A stretch of 64,000 nt of DNA from Tribonema minus (taxonomy: Eukaryota; Sar; Xanthophyceae; Tribonematales; Tribonemataceae): assembly GCA_017506865.1 (NCBI GenBank), contig JAFCMP010000090.1:868001-932000 (forward strand), in the 5' to 3' direction. Positions 9,781 through 22,500 of this stretch are shown here, piece by piece. The translations under genes and the position numbers were made by a program. The notes below the pieces were generated by a model. That model worked only from the letters and a program-made list of their open reading frames with translations. It did no database searches and had not been told where the DNA came from. Each line of letters starts with the position of its first letter. Position 1 is the stretch's first letter.

Positions 9781-10111
9781 TGTCAATATGATTGCTGCCA
9801 ACAAATAAAAGCGCTGCGGTGCATTTCACATCGAACTTGACGTTATTATCTGCAGAGCACTAGTTTCTGTGTTTGTCAACTTGATTTCTATTGTGTTGAT
9901 CATGGAGGCGATCGCCAATGCCGAAGTCACATAGTGCCCGTGGCTGGTGGCGCCCACATTCGAAACGGACGGACATCAGATCAAGCTCTGTCTCATGACC
10001 TCACACGGCTCTAAGTCTGGCCCTCCGGGCCTCAGGTACCTCCACAAAGCGGGGAATAAGCTGAGGACGAAGAACGAGGGCAACAGAAAAAGAACGCTTC
10101 ACCATAGTATT
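9781..10111. other. Intergenic stretch, no supported gene
   Basis: About 330 bases between two minus-strand genes. A plus-strand open frame of 82 codons starts at 9947, but it runs into the 3' end of the next gene and shows no domain, so I do not call it. An A/T-rich element (CAACAAATAAAAGCGC) lies about 20-35 bases upstream of the 9780 start and may be part of that gene's promoter. Confidence 0.5.
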
Positions 10112-10516
10112 TCAAAGCGGACATGGTGGAAAGTCTGCGACCAGAGCTCCTGTTGCATCAACTGTTGCTGTGGTGGTTTCTGGCAGATCACGTAGCTGCT
10201 GCCGGTACGCTAATACATCTTCACGCACTGTCGTGCCCTTCTCGATCGACATTGTAATGTGCCAATCTGTGTTTGTGAGAAGCCTATTGCGCTCTTCACG
10301 CAGAGCCGTGTCTGCGTCTTGTTGCTTGTACGAGTCCATCTTTTCAGCAATCTCTTTATCGCTAGGTTCTACTGGGTCAGGGCAAGTCTCACTTGCAGTA
10401 ATGCTTATCACATCACCCACGTAGCTGAACTGGCAGTCTGGTATTAATTCCTTCACTGCACGCACACGCAGCATCATTTCGTATAATGTCAGTGCCGATT
10501 CACCAGGAGCACTCAT
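10112..10516 (-). CDS. Tail-fibre-assembly-chaperone-like small protein
   Basis: A 134-residue protein. Residues 72-112 contain REERNRLLTNTDW followed by LAYRQQLRDLPE. This is the pattern RNxLLxxTDW...YRxxLRDLP, characteristic of the phage tail-fibre assembly / tail assembly chaperone domain, in which Trp and the YRQxLR helix contact the fibre tip. The N-terminal 65 residues are unrelated to any domain I know. The gene lies 42 bases downstream of the 5,365-residue fibre-like gene on the same strand, the same order (fibre then chaperone) seen in tailed phages. I infer it helps trimerise or cap that fibre; this is unproven for a eukaryotic virus. Confidence 0.65.
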   Translation of the reverse strand: MSAPGESALTLYEMMLRVRAVKELIPDCQFSYVGDVISITASETCPDPVEPSDKEIAEKMDSYKQQDADTALREERNRLLTNTDWHITMSIEKGTTVREDVLAYRQQLRDLPETTTATVDATGALVADFPPCPL

Positions 10517-10558
10517 CTATCTCATACACCAATAATTTTGAGAAAGAAAAAAATAATC

Positions 10559-13500
10559 TCAGTAGTCACATGCATACGCATTGAGACTGTAGGCCCCGCC
10601 GCTAAACACAGTGAACGTCCACGACGCACCGCCAGCGCCGACGGCATACACACCCAGCCCCAGGTAATAGGTGGTACCCGGAGTGAGCCCTGTAAATGTA
10701 GTTGCTAGGGTGGCCGCATATCCATTAACGTCTGGCCCGTCCGCGCTTGCTTTAAGTGCTGTGCTTGTGGTAGAGTTTGCGAACAAACATATGTACAAAT
10801 GGTGTGAACCAGAATATGCAGCAGTCCCATAGATATTCAACCACACATGTATGGCTGCTGATGTCGCCGTGACTGCAATTCCATAGTTCGTATTGACGGA
10901 TCCTGTACCTCCCAAGGACCCTGACTTGCCCACAGGAGTCGAGTATAACATTGCACTCTCAATAGCAACACCTTTTGTTGTGCTGAAATCGTAGTAAGCC
11001 GTGTTGCCCAACATCATCGAGTAATGCGCAGATGGTGGAATGTTTTGCCACATTGTATTTCCATCTACGCCCATAGAGTACTCGTTTGTGGTGGTCAAGG
11101 CATCCATATTGTTGTACAGCCTCAACTTGGTTCCAGCTACGCTACCAGGAGGGCCATATGAGGATCCCAACGAAATGTAGTCGGCAACGTTCACAGTGCT
11201 GCTTGCCGTTAGCACTCCACTGACAGTGAGTGATGATGCGCTGGCATTCGCCAGCGAGCTGCTAGAAGTCGCGAAGAAATCAGGTGTGGTGATGTGACCG
11301 CCCACGTACAAAGTGCCATTGTGATTCACGGTTTCCATAGTGTCAAGTATGAAGCACCCTGACGCCAATAGGTTTACCGGGGTGGAGTCAGAAGTCTGCG
11401 TCGTCAGGGTAGAGTCAGGCACAAACTGTGCGTAGTCATACCGAGGGCTCTTGTTAATCACGGATATCTGTATCGTCAAGGCGACGGTGCTCGGCAAGTA
11501 CGCCCACAGAGTCTTGTTGGCGGCCGAAGCATTGGAGGCTTGAACTAAGTTCAACCCTGTCATGGCTATCCTGTTGAACATATACGCGCCAGTTCCATAA
11601 GGCCCTCCCTGGCGTGCCGTCACGCAGTACCCGCCGTAGGAGTCTTGCGCGTTGATGCTCCGTCCGTAATCGATTTCAACACGCATACACGAGCTTTTCG
11701 TGCCTGTCGACGTATTTATCACCTGTACTACGATCTCGCTGTTGATGAAGTCACCGACTGTGCCTATCCTTATCCACCCGGCGCCCGTGCTGTTGAAACT
11801 CGTCATCTGTCCACACAGGCTGCCCTTCATGTTCACCATACTGTTGACCGTGACCACGTTGACCGCGGAGGAATTTCCGAGAGTCGTGTTTCCACCCACG
11901 GTGAGATCGGACGGCAGCGACATGGAGTTCATGCTCAGCGACCCTGTGGTGAGAGTCCCGCCCACAATCAGATTGTTCTTCACGTATACGGAAGGAGCGT
12001 AATTGATGCCCTCCGTAGTAGACAGAGGATGTGTCGCGCCTGCGTTTACAGGAGTTACCGCCCCGGTGCCGAAACTGATGGTGAACGTCCCGGCTCCGTA
12101 CGCCGTTGCCTTGTTGAGGACGCTCACGTACCCCGTGCACGTCTCTCCGAGCGCGCTCGTTACGTGCACGTAGTGCGTCGTAGTCGAGAAAGCGAGGTCG
12201 GTCAGCGTCACGGTCGATATCCCGAGAGCATTCGATCCGGTAGAACCTGAGCACTCCACCCACCAGCACCTCATGTTGCTCGAGTCCCCATACGTGCTCG
12301 CTGAATAGTTGATGTGTATGATAGCCCGACACTGCTTCGTCGCCCCCACTAAATGAATGACTACTTCTCCCTTAAAGTCGTCACCGAAGTAGCCCAGTCG
12401 CAAGATTCCACCTATTCCCAAGTAGTTGGCCGTCGTGTTCGCCGTAGACCCGAGCAGCCTGCCCGTCACCGCCAGATCAGAAGACATTGTAGCCGCGCCC
12501 GTCACATTCAAAGCCCCCCCTAAACTGGTGGCGCCAGTGCCCACTGTTAATGTCTTTGCGGCCGCCACGACCACATTGTCAGCAAAGGTGGTTATACCTG
12601 TGACACCGAGATTACTGCTCAGGACCGTTGCACCCGTCACATTCAGAGCCCCCCCCAGATTGGTGGTGCCAGTGCCGACCGTTAACGTCTTTGCAGCTGC
12701 AATGGAAACATTGTCGGAGAAGCTTGCTGCTGCCGAGACGCCGAGAGTGCTGCTGAGCACTGTCGCGCCTGTCACACTCAGTGAACCCCCGAGGGTGCAC
12801 GCACCGGTGCCCACCGTAAGTGTCTTCGATGCAGAAATTGTGACATTGTCGTTGAGCTGTGACGTGCCTGCGACTGTCAACGACCCTCCGAGCGTCGTGC
12901 TGCCTCCATTTCCTACACTGAGTGGCTTGGACGCTGCAATGGTGAGGCCATTGTTGAATGTGGCCAGCTGATCTACCTGCAGGGTGCCAGCTACTGTAGT
13001 CTTTTGAAATGAGCTGTTGCCAGATATCACCAAATTGCCACTGACATTTGCTGCCCCCACCGTGAGCAGCGCACTTGTGTTTGAAAATGTCAGCCCACTG
13101 TTGCTGAGCACAGACCCCCCTCCAACTGACACAGTGGACAGGGGTGATGGCAACGCCAGACCTGATGAGCTCAGAGAGAGGCCTGTTCCGTGATCCACTG
13201 TAAATGCTTTTCCCGCTGGCACATCTACACCGATACTGGAGTCCCATGTAGTTCGGAAGTTGTTGTACAGGATACTGGCTGAATTTGATCCGTTGCCAAG
13301 GTACATACCACCGCCATCAAACAAAGTTGGATCCGTAGAGCTGGTGGCGAGCGCAATTGACTTATCATCGACATTAACAGAGCTCGAGTTTACTGAGATC
13401 ACCGTTCCCTGCACCTGGAGATCGCCTTTGACCAGCAGCGTCTGATTCAACACCACATTTCCTGTAACATCCAGCCCCCCACCCATACTAGTGTTTCCGC

Positions 13501-16500
13501 TCGTGACAGACAATGTCTTGCCTGCAGCAATGGTTGTATTGTCCTGTAGCTGAGTGATACCTACCACATTGAGAGGCCCACCCAGCGTGGTGGTTCCCCC
13601 TGCGCCGACTGTGAGTGTGCTTGAAAGTGTCGCTGCACCAGTAGCTGACAGGGTGCCTGTCACATTCATGTTCTGTGTTACCGCCACGTTGCTGCTTACT
13701 GTCAAGCTCTTGGCAACAGACACGTTATCATTGAAGGTCACTGCCGCCTTGAAAGTTGGCACAGCCCGGACGTCCATTGTCTGCGCACCAGTGGTGGCGC
13801 CAAATTGTTGATTGCCCAATAGAATGGTGTTGGACGCCACGTCGAGGGTTCCTCCCAAAATTGTTGACCCAGTGCCCACAGTGAGGGACTTTCCCGCCGA
13901 CACTGCCACATTGTCTTGCATTTGGGTCGCTCCTGCTACAGTCAAGCTGCCACCTAAAGTGGTGCTGCCCCCGGTGCCTACTGTCAGCGGCTTGGATGCA
14001 GAAATGGTCACACCATTCGTCATGGTGGCGAGCCCTCCGACCTGCAGTATGCCGCTGACTGTCGTGTTACAGTAGAGCGAAGCGTCATTAGTGTATACAG
14101 TGATGCCAGCTGTGCTCATTCCAGAGGTGAAGTCGCCAAGGCCCACCACATTCAGTGTGTTGGACATTGTGACCGCCTTTGACACTGTGAGAGCGCCTGA
14201 CAGTTGCGCATCTGCAGTCACACTGAGCGTCCCTCCCAGTACTGTGGACCCACTGCCCACAGTGAGGGACTTTCCCGCCGATACTGACACGTTGTCTTGC
14301 ATCTGGGTCGCTCCTGCTACAGTCAAGCTACCACCCAAAGTGGTGGCGCCCCCTGTTCCGACTGTGAGTGGCTTGGATGCTGAAATGGCCACCCCGTTGG
14401 TCATGGTAGCAAGGCCGCCAACCTGCAGTGTTCCACTCACAACCGTGTTGGAGTAGATGGAGGCGTCGTTGGTGAAGACGGTAAGTCCAGCTGTGCTGAT
14501 GCCGGATGTGAATGTGCCCAACCCCGCCACATCAAGCGTGTTGGACAATGTCACGGCCTTGGATGCTGTTAGAGCTCCTGATAATAGTGTATTTGCAGAC
14601 ACACTGAGCGTCCCTCCTAGGCTGGTTGCACCGCTGTCCACAGTAAAGGTTTTACCCGCAGCTACTGCAGTGTTGTCGTTGAGTTGCGTGATGCCAGACA
14701 CTGTGAGGGTGCCGCCCAGCGTGGTAACGCCCCCGGTTCCGACTGTGAGTGGTTTGGATGCTGAAATGGCTACCCCATTGGTCAGGGTAGCGAGACCGCC
14801 GACCTGCAGTGTCCCGCTCACCACCGCGTTGGTGTAAATGGAGGCGTCGTTGGTAAAGACGGTAAGTCCAGCTGTGCTGATGCCAGAGGTGAATGTGCCC
14901 ACCCCCGCCACATCTAGCGTGTTGGATAATGTCGCCGCCTTGGACGCTGCCAGTGTTCCTGATAGCACCGTGTTCGCGGCCACGTTGAGAGTCCCACCTA
15001 GGCTGGTAGCTCCACTGCCGACTGTGAAAGTTTTTCCCGCCGCCACTGCAGTGTTGTCGTTGAGTTGCGTGATGCCAGACACTGTGAGGGTGCCGCCCAG
15101 CGTGGTAACACCCCCTGTTCCGACTGTGAGCGGCTTGGACGCTGAAATGGCCACGCCATTTATCATGGTGGCGAGCCCTCCGACCTGCAGTATGCCGCTG
15201 ACTGTAGTGTTACAGTAGAGCGAAGCGTCATTAGTGTATACAGTGATGCCAGCCGTACTCATTCCAGAGGTGAAGTCGCCAAGGCCCGCCACATTCAGTG
15301 TGTTGGACATTGTGACCGCCTTCGACACTGTGAGAGCGCCTGACAGTTGCGCATCTGCAGTCACACTGAGTGTCCCTCCCAGTACTGTGGACCCACTGCC
15401 CACAGTGAGAGACTTTCCCGCCGACACTGCCACGTTGTCTTGCATCTGGGTCGCTCCTGCCACAGTCAAGCTACCACCCAAAGTGGTGGCGCCGCCCACA
15501 CCAATGGTCAATGATTTACCAGCTGCACCTACAATGCCGTTGCTGAATGTTGCAGTTCCTCCCACTGTAGTAGCGCCTGAAATCACGGCATTGCTGTACA
15601 CATTCAAATCTGACGTATGCACTGTGAGCCCTGCAATACTTGCACTGTTTGAAACTGTCACCACTCCAGCCACTGTTACAGAGTCTGACATGACCACTGG
15701 CTTTGACAGAGTTGTGTTGTCCGCCACAACAAGAGCACCGCCCACGCTGACATTCTTGGATGCGGTAACGTTGTCTTGCAGTGTAGCGGTGGATGTCACA
15801 GACAAAGTTCCACCCAAGCTGGTGGCGCCACCTACGCCAACTGTCAATGCTTTGCCCGATGCACCTATGATTCCATTGTTGAAATAAGCAGCCCCTCCTA
15901 CTGTGCATGTGCCTGAAAGTACTGAGTTGCTGTACACGTTCAAGTCAGCTGTGTGCACCGTCAATCCTGCAATGCTGGCGCTGTTTGCTACAGTCACGGT
16001 GCCTGCAACATCGAGGGTATCTGACAATGCCAGCGGCTTAGCAATGGTAGTATTGCCAGCAAGTGTCGTGTTACCTGACAGTGTTGTGGCGGCTGATACT
16101 GTGAGTGCCCCTGCAACCCCGACATTCTTTGTCGCTGTGACGTTGTCCTGGAATGTAGAAACGGATGCCACGGACAATGTGCCGCCCAGAGTGGTGATTC
16201 CTCCTGAACCAACTATCAACGACTTTCCTGCAGCACCTACAATTCCATTATTGAAGGTCGCTAGACCTGCAACTGTTGTCGTACCGGACATCACTGCATT
16301 GGTGTAAACATTCAAGTCTGCTGTATGGACCGTCAGACCTGCAATGCTCGCGCTGTTGGATACCGTCACAACGCCTGCAATGTCAAGTGAGTCGCTAATG
16401 GTGACTGGCTTGGACAGAGTGGAGTTGCCGGTGACAGTCAGAGCCCCTCCGACCCCCACATTCTTGGACGCTGTGACATTGTCTTGCAGAGTCGATGTTG

Positions 16501-19500
16501 ACGTGACAGATAGGGTGCCGCCAAGAGCGGTAGCTCCACCTGTACCTACCGTCAAAGGCTTGCCAGCTGCTCCCAGTATACCATTGCTAAAGGTAGCAAG
16601 GCCTGCGATCGTGGCTGTGCCAGATAACACGGCATTGCTGTAAACGCTCAAATCGGATGTGTGCACAGTCAGGCCCGCAATACTTGCACTGTTGGACACT
16701 GTGACTACACCTGACACATTCAGTCCGCCGCTCACATTTGCTGTCTGTGTGATGGACGCATTCCCGGTCAGTGACAGATTCTTGCTGATTGTAACATTGT
16801 CATTGAATGTTGCGGCTGCTTTGAATGTCGGCACTGACCTGACGTCCATCGTTTGTGCCCCTGTTGTGGCCCCGAACTGCTGGTTGCCTCCCACATATAT
16901 TTGCCCCCCTAGAGTAGTAGCCCCGCTGCCAAACACTTGGAAACTGCCTGAAGTCCTGAGCTCCATTCCAGCTGCCACGTATACATTGCTGGCAAAGAAG
17001 CTTCCACCAGTCACGTTCAAGTTACTGCCAAGTGTTGTGAGGCCCGTAACGTTCAGCGTGTTGGACATGGCTGCAGCTTTGGTCACAGTGAGCGCTCCCA
17101 GGAGCTGAGTGTTTGCAGCCACATTGAGAGTTCCACCCAGGGTCGTATCGCCACTGGTCACAGTGAATGTCTTTCCAGCTGCCACCGCAGTGTTGTCATT
17201 CAGTTGCGTGATACCAGACACAGTGAGATTTCCGCCTAGCGTGGTAACGCCGCCCGTTCCTACTGTGAGCGGCTTGGACGCTGAAATGGCTACACCATTT
17301 GTCATGGTAGCGAGGCCACCGACCTGCAGCGTTCCGCTCACAACCGCATTGGAGTAGATGGAAGCGTCGTTGGTGTAGACGGTAATACCGGTTGTGCTGA
17401 TGCCAGAGGTAAATGTGCCCAACCCCGCCACATCTAGTGTGTTGGACATTGTCACCGCCTTAGACGCTGCTAGAGCTCCTGATAGCACAGTGTTTGCGGT
17501 CACATTGAGAGTCCCGCCTAGGTTGGTAGCGCCACTGCCCACTGTAAAGGTTTTACCCGCTGCTACTGCAGTATTGTCATTGAGCTGCGTGATGCCAGAC
17601 ACAGTGAGGTTCCCGCCCAGGCTGGTACTGCCCCCTGCACCTACTGTGAGCGGCTTGGACGCTGAGATGGCAAGACCATTGGTCATGGTGGCGAGACCGC
17701 CGACCTGCAGTGTTCCGCTCACCACCGCGTTGGAGTAGATGGAGGCGTCGTTGGTGACAACGGTAAGTCCAGCCGTGCTGATGCCAGATGTAAATGTACC
17801 AGCACCCACCACATCTAATGTCCCGCCTAGACTGGTAGCGCCGCTGCCCACAGTTAACGTTTTGCCCACGGCTACTGCAGTGTTGTCGTTGAGTTGCGTG
17901 ATGCCAGACACTGTGAGGTTGCCGCCTAGCGTGGTGACACCCCCAGTTCCCACTGTGAGCGGCTTGGATGCTGAAATGGCAAGACCATTGGTCATGGTAG
18001 CGAGACCGCCGACCTGCAGCGTTCCGCTCACAACCGCGTTGGAGTAGATGGAAGCGTCGTTAGTGAATACAGTAAGTCCAGCTGCACTAATCCCGGAGGT
18101 AAATGTGCCCAGCCCCGCCACATCTAGCGTGTTGGACAATGTCACCGCCTTGGATGCTGCAAGAGCTCCTGATAGCTCTGTATTTGCAGCCACATTGAGA
18201 GTCCCACCTAGGCTGGTGGCTCCGGAGCCGACTGTGAACGTTTTTCCCGCGGCTACTGCAGTGTTGTCGTTAAGTTGCGTGATGCCAGACACTGTGAGGG
18301 TGCCGCCCAGTGTGGTAGCGCCCCCGGTTCCAACTGTGAGTGGCTTGGATGCTGAAATGGCAAGACCATTGGTCATGGTGGCCAGGCCGCCGACCTGCAG
18401 TGTCCCGCTCACAACCGCGTTGGAGTAGATGGAAGCGTCGTTGGTGTAGACGGTTAGACCTGCTGCGCTGATGCCAGACGTAAACGTTGCCAATCCCGCC
18501 ACATCTAGTGTGTTGGACAATGTCACCTCCTTGGAAGCTGCTAAAGCCCCCGATAGCACTGTGTTTGCGGCCACATTGAGAGTCCCGCCTAGGCTGGTAG
18601 AGCCGCTGCCCACAGTGAAAGTTTTTCCCGCGGCTACTGCAGTGTTGTCGTTAAGTTGCGTGATGCCAGACACTGTGAGGGTGCCGCCCAGTGTGGTAGC
18701 GCCCCCGGTTCCAACTGTGAGTGGCTTGGATGCTGAAATGGCAAGACCATTGGTCATGGTGGCGAGGCCGCCGACCTGCAGTGTCCCGCTCACAACCGCG
18801 TTGGAGTAGATGGAAGCGTCGTTGGTGTAAACGTTAATACCGGCTGTGCTGATGCCAGAGGCAAATGTTCCCAACCCTGCCACATCTAGCGTGTTGGACA
18901 ATGTCACCGCCTTGGATGCTGTTAGAGCTCCTGATAGCACTGTGTTTGCGGCCACGTTGAGAGTCCCGCCTAGGCTGGTAGCGCCGCTGCCAACTGTCAG
19001 AGTCCTTCCTGCAGACACGTTCACATTGTCTTGCAGCTGTGTCTCTCCTGCCACTGTCAGTGATCCGCCAAGACTTGTGCTCCCCCCTGCACCAACTGTC
19101 AGCGGCTTTGAAGCTGCTACAGTGAGCCCGTTGGACATGGTAGCAAGCCCGCCTACTTGTATTGCACCACTGACTGTGGCATTGCAGTAGAAGGAAGCGT
19201 CATTGGTATACACTGTAATACCTGCTGCGCTTATGCTGGAACTGAAAGTACCCATACCTGCGACATCCAGTGTATTGGACATGGTGACCGCTTTCAAGAC
19301 GGTCAGCGTGTTGGAGACAGTGCAGGCGCCCCCGACAGATAATGAGCCCATTACATTCGCACTGGAGCCAATGCTCATGGTGCCAGCGACTGTAGCATTG
19401 CCAGAGTCTGCAGCCAGTGACATGAGGGGGGTTTCTGAGGAATTCTCCCAAATGAATCCGCGCCCTGCTGTGTTTGCGATTCTGTGTCTGAGAGCGTACC

Positions 19501-22500
19501 CTGTGACGCCCCCCAAACTCTGCGTGTTGCCAGTGCTCCAGGACTTCCCTGTGCCTGTCATAGCTACATATGTTGCCATTTGGGAATCTTGCTTGTTGGC
19601 ATGCATGATGCCGTAATGCCCTCCTTCTACATTGGCCTCGTTGATACGCAGGGAGCTCCCCACGCTTAAATACGTGGCCGCTGTCATGTAACCTGAGCAG
19701 AAGATGGAATTCCAGAATTGTGAATTTCCTGTGATTGTGGTGTTCCCAGTTACTGCTAGAGTACCAGACATGGTGGAGTTGCCAGCAACAGAGAGCGCAC
19801 CACCTAGAGTGGTGGACCCATTGCCAACAGTGAGGGGCTTTGTCGCTGCCACCGTGATGCCATTGTTGAAGGTCGCCAAACCTGCACTTGTCAACGTACC
19901 AGACACCACTGCATTGGTGTAGACAGACAGGTCCCCCGAGGCCACTGTCATGCCGCCAGATGCTGTGACAGCGCTAGAGAACGTTGCAAAACCTGCCACA
20001 CTTAGAGTGTTGCTCAGAGCAACACCATTAGCCACTGTCAAGTTGCCTGAGACACTCACATTGGACAGCGCAGACAAGTTGCCTGACGTGGTTGTCTGCC
20101 CTCCTACAGAGAGTGAATTCTGTAACACTGTGCCTCCGGTGACGGTCAGTGTGCCACCCATGGTGGTTGCGCCATCGCCGATCGCTACTGACTTGCCAGC
20201 AGCAACAGAAAAGCCGTTTCCAAAAGTGGCCCGTCCTCCTGTCGTCAGCGTTCCGGAGAGTACAGTGTTTGTGTATACACTGAGATCATTCGTGTACACT
20301 GTCATGCCCGCTGCGCTTATGGGAGACTCAAATGCAGCAGGACCCTGCACGTCCAGGTTGGCCATAGTGCATGTGCCTGTGATGACTGAGTTTGCGGAAG
20401 TGCTAGTGCCAGCAACTGTGATGGAGCCTGTGGTGATAGCTGCAGTCGGCGATGCAAACGACATGCCACCAGCTGAGAGCACAACGTTTGAGGCACCTAT
20501 CTGAATGTTAGCTGTTGGAGACCCCATCGTGAGTGTGCTCTCGCTCATTGTCACACCCTCACCAGTAATAAGGTTAGCGCCTGAGCCGATCAAGTAGCTA
20601 TTCCCCTTCTTCGTGGCAACAGATACGTTTGACACCCATGAGGTGAGGCTGTTGTCGTATGTGAGACTTATCGCATTCGTGCCGTTTCCGAGCTGCATGC
20701 CACCATCTTGTAGTTGCGCCCTGTCGGTCGTGTTGTATGCCAATCCCACACTCTTGTCGTCGACATTCACAGTTGCAGCTGAGATGGCTGTTACCACTCC
20801 CGACACGAAGAAGTCACCATACACGGTCAAGTTCTTGCTTACAGAAATGTTGCCATCTACTGTCAGGTTTTTCTGAGCATGCAGAGTGCTGCCCACAGTG
20901 AGCTCACCGGTCACTGTCGTATTGGTGTATATGGCTGCTTCTGAAGTGTGAACCACTAGTCCCGCTGCGGAAACTGCGTTTGCAAACGTTGCTGAGCCCG
21001 ATACTGTAAGGGCCTTGCTCATCGTCACGTCATCAGAAACGCACATCTTTCCAGTGAGACTAGTGTCTCCTCCCGTCACAGCAAGGCTTTTAGAGATTGA
21101 AACTGTGTTTGAGAAGGAGGCAGGGCCAGTAACAGATAACACATTGCTCAGCGCAACGCCCTTTGTGACCGACACATTGCTCTGAATATCGACGTTGCCA
21201 ACCAGAGTTGAGTTGCTGGCAACTGTTAGAGTCCCCCCCAATGATGTGGCGCGTCCAGCAGCGACGGTCACCCCATTGTTGAAAGTTGTCAGCCCCCCCA
21301 CTGTGACTGCTCCAGATGCTATCATATTGGAGTACACATTCAAATCATTGGTATAGACTGTCAGGCCATTGGAGCTGGCTCCTCCAGAGAAGGTGGCCAG
21401 CTTCTGCACGTCCAGCGTGTCGCTTAGAGCAACAGGTCTCGTCATCGATGTGTTGCCGCTGAGGGTCGTGTCGCCGCTGATCTGCACTGCCCCCCCTAAA
21501 GTTGTCTGACCCGTCCCTACAGTCAGCGTTTTCCCATTTGCCAAGGCCACATTATTCAAGGATGCTGACCCTCCTACACTGAGAGAACCAGACATGACGG
21601 TATTGCAGTACAGTGCAGCGTCATTCGTGTGCACCGTAAGACCTGCAGTTGCAAGTGCAGTATCAAATCTGGCAGATCCGGACACATTAAGGTCAGCCAG
21701 CATTGCCGCATGAGATACACTGACGTTTCCAATCGTCGCATTGCTGGCTACCGCTAGAGAAGAGCCTGCAGCGACTTGCAGTGTCTTGCTATTTGCGATT
21801 GTAACACCCTGGTTGAAAGTGGCATCACTGTCCACCTGTAGCGTGCCAAACATCATGGTGTTGGAGTACAGGTTTACATCGTCGGTATGCACCACAAGCC
21901 CTGAACATGCGACTGCGGAGTCAAACACTGCAGCACCCCCGACCTGGAGCCCCCCGCCCAGTATTGTGTCACCGCTGGTGACAGCGAGGTACTTGCCCGC
22001 CGCAACGGTGACATTATCGCGCAGCTCTGTTGCCCCAGTGACCTGAGTAGAACCGGAAAAGTTGACTGCACCTACAAATGTTGTCACACCGCTCACCTGC
22101 AAGTCTCCACCGAGTGTTGTCTTACCTGTCACCCCGAGAGTGTTCTGGAGAGTTGCAGGTTTAGTTACGCTCAGGTTCCCGTTCACAGTGGCGTCACCGC
22201 TTATTCCAAGGTTCTTGGACAGGACAACGTTATCCTGCAACATGGAAACTCCAGTCACTGACAGCGTGCCTCCCAAAACGGTCGAACCGGAGGCTCCCAC
22301 TGTGAAACTTTTGCCAGCTGCCACAACAGCTCCGTTGCTGAGCGTCGCGGTTCCACCCACCTGCAGAGCACCTGACACGACGGTGTTGGTGTACACATTC
22401 AGATCTGAAGTATGCACTGTGAGGCCCGCAGCGCTCACAGGGGCGCTGAATGTCGATACACCTGACACATCGAGAGTGTTTGCCAGCACCACGCTTTTGT

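Noticed and set aside
11645-12250. Plus-strand 201-codon frame antisense to the fibre
   Set aside because: Arg/His-rich antisense shadow with no domain.
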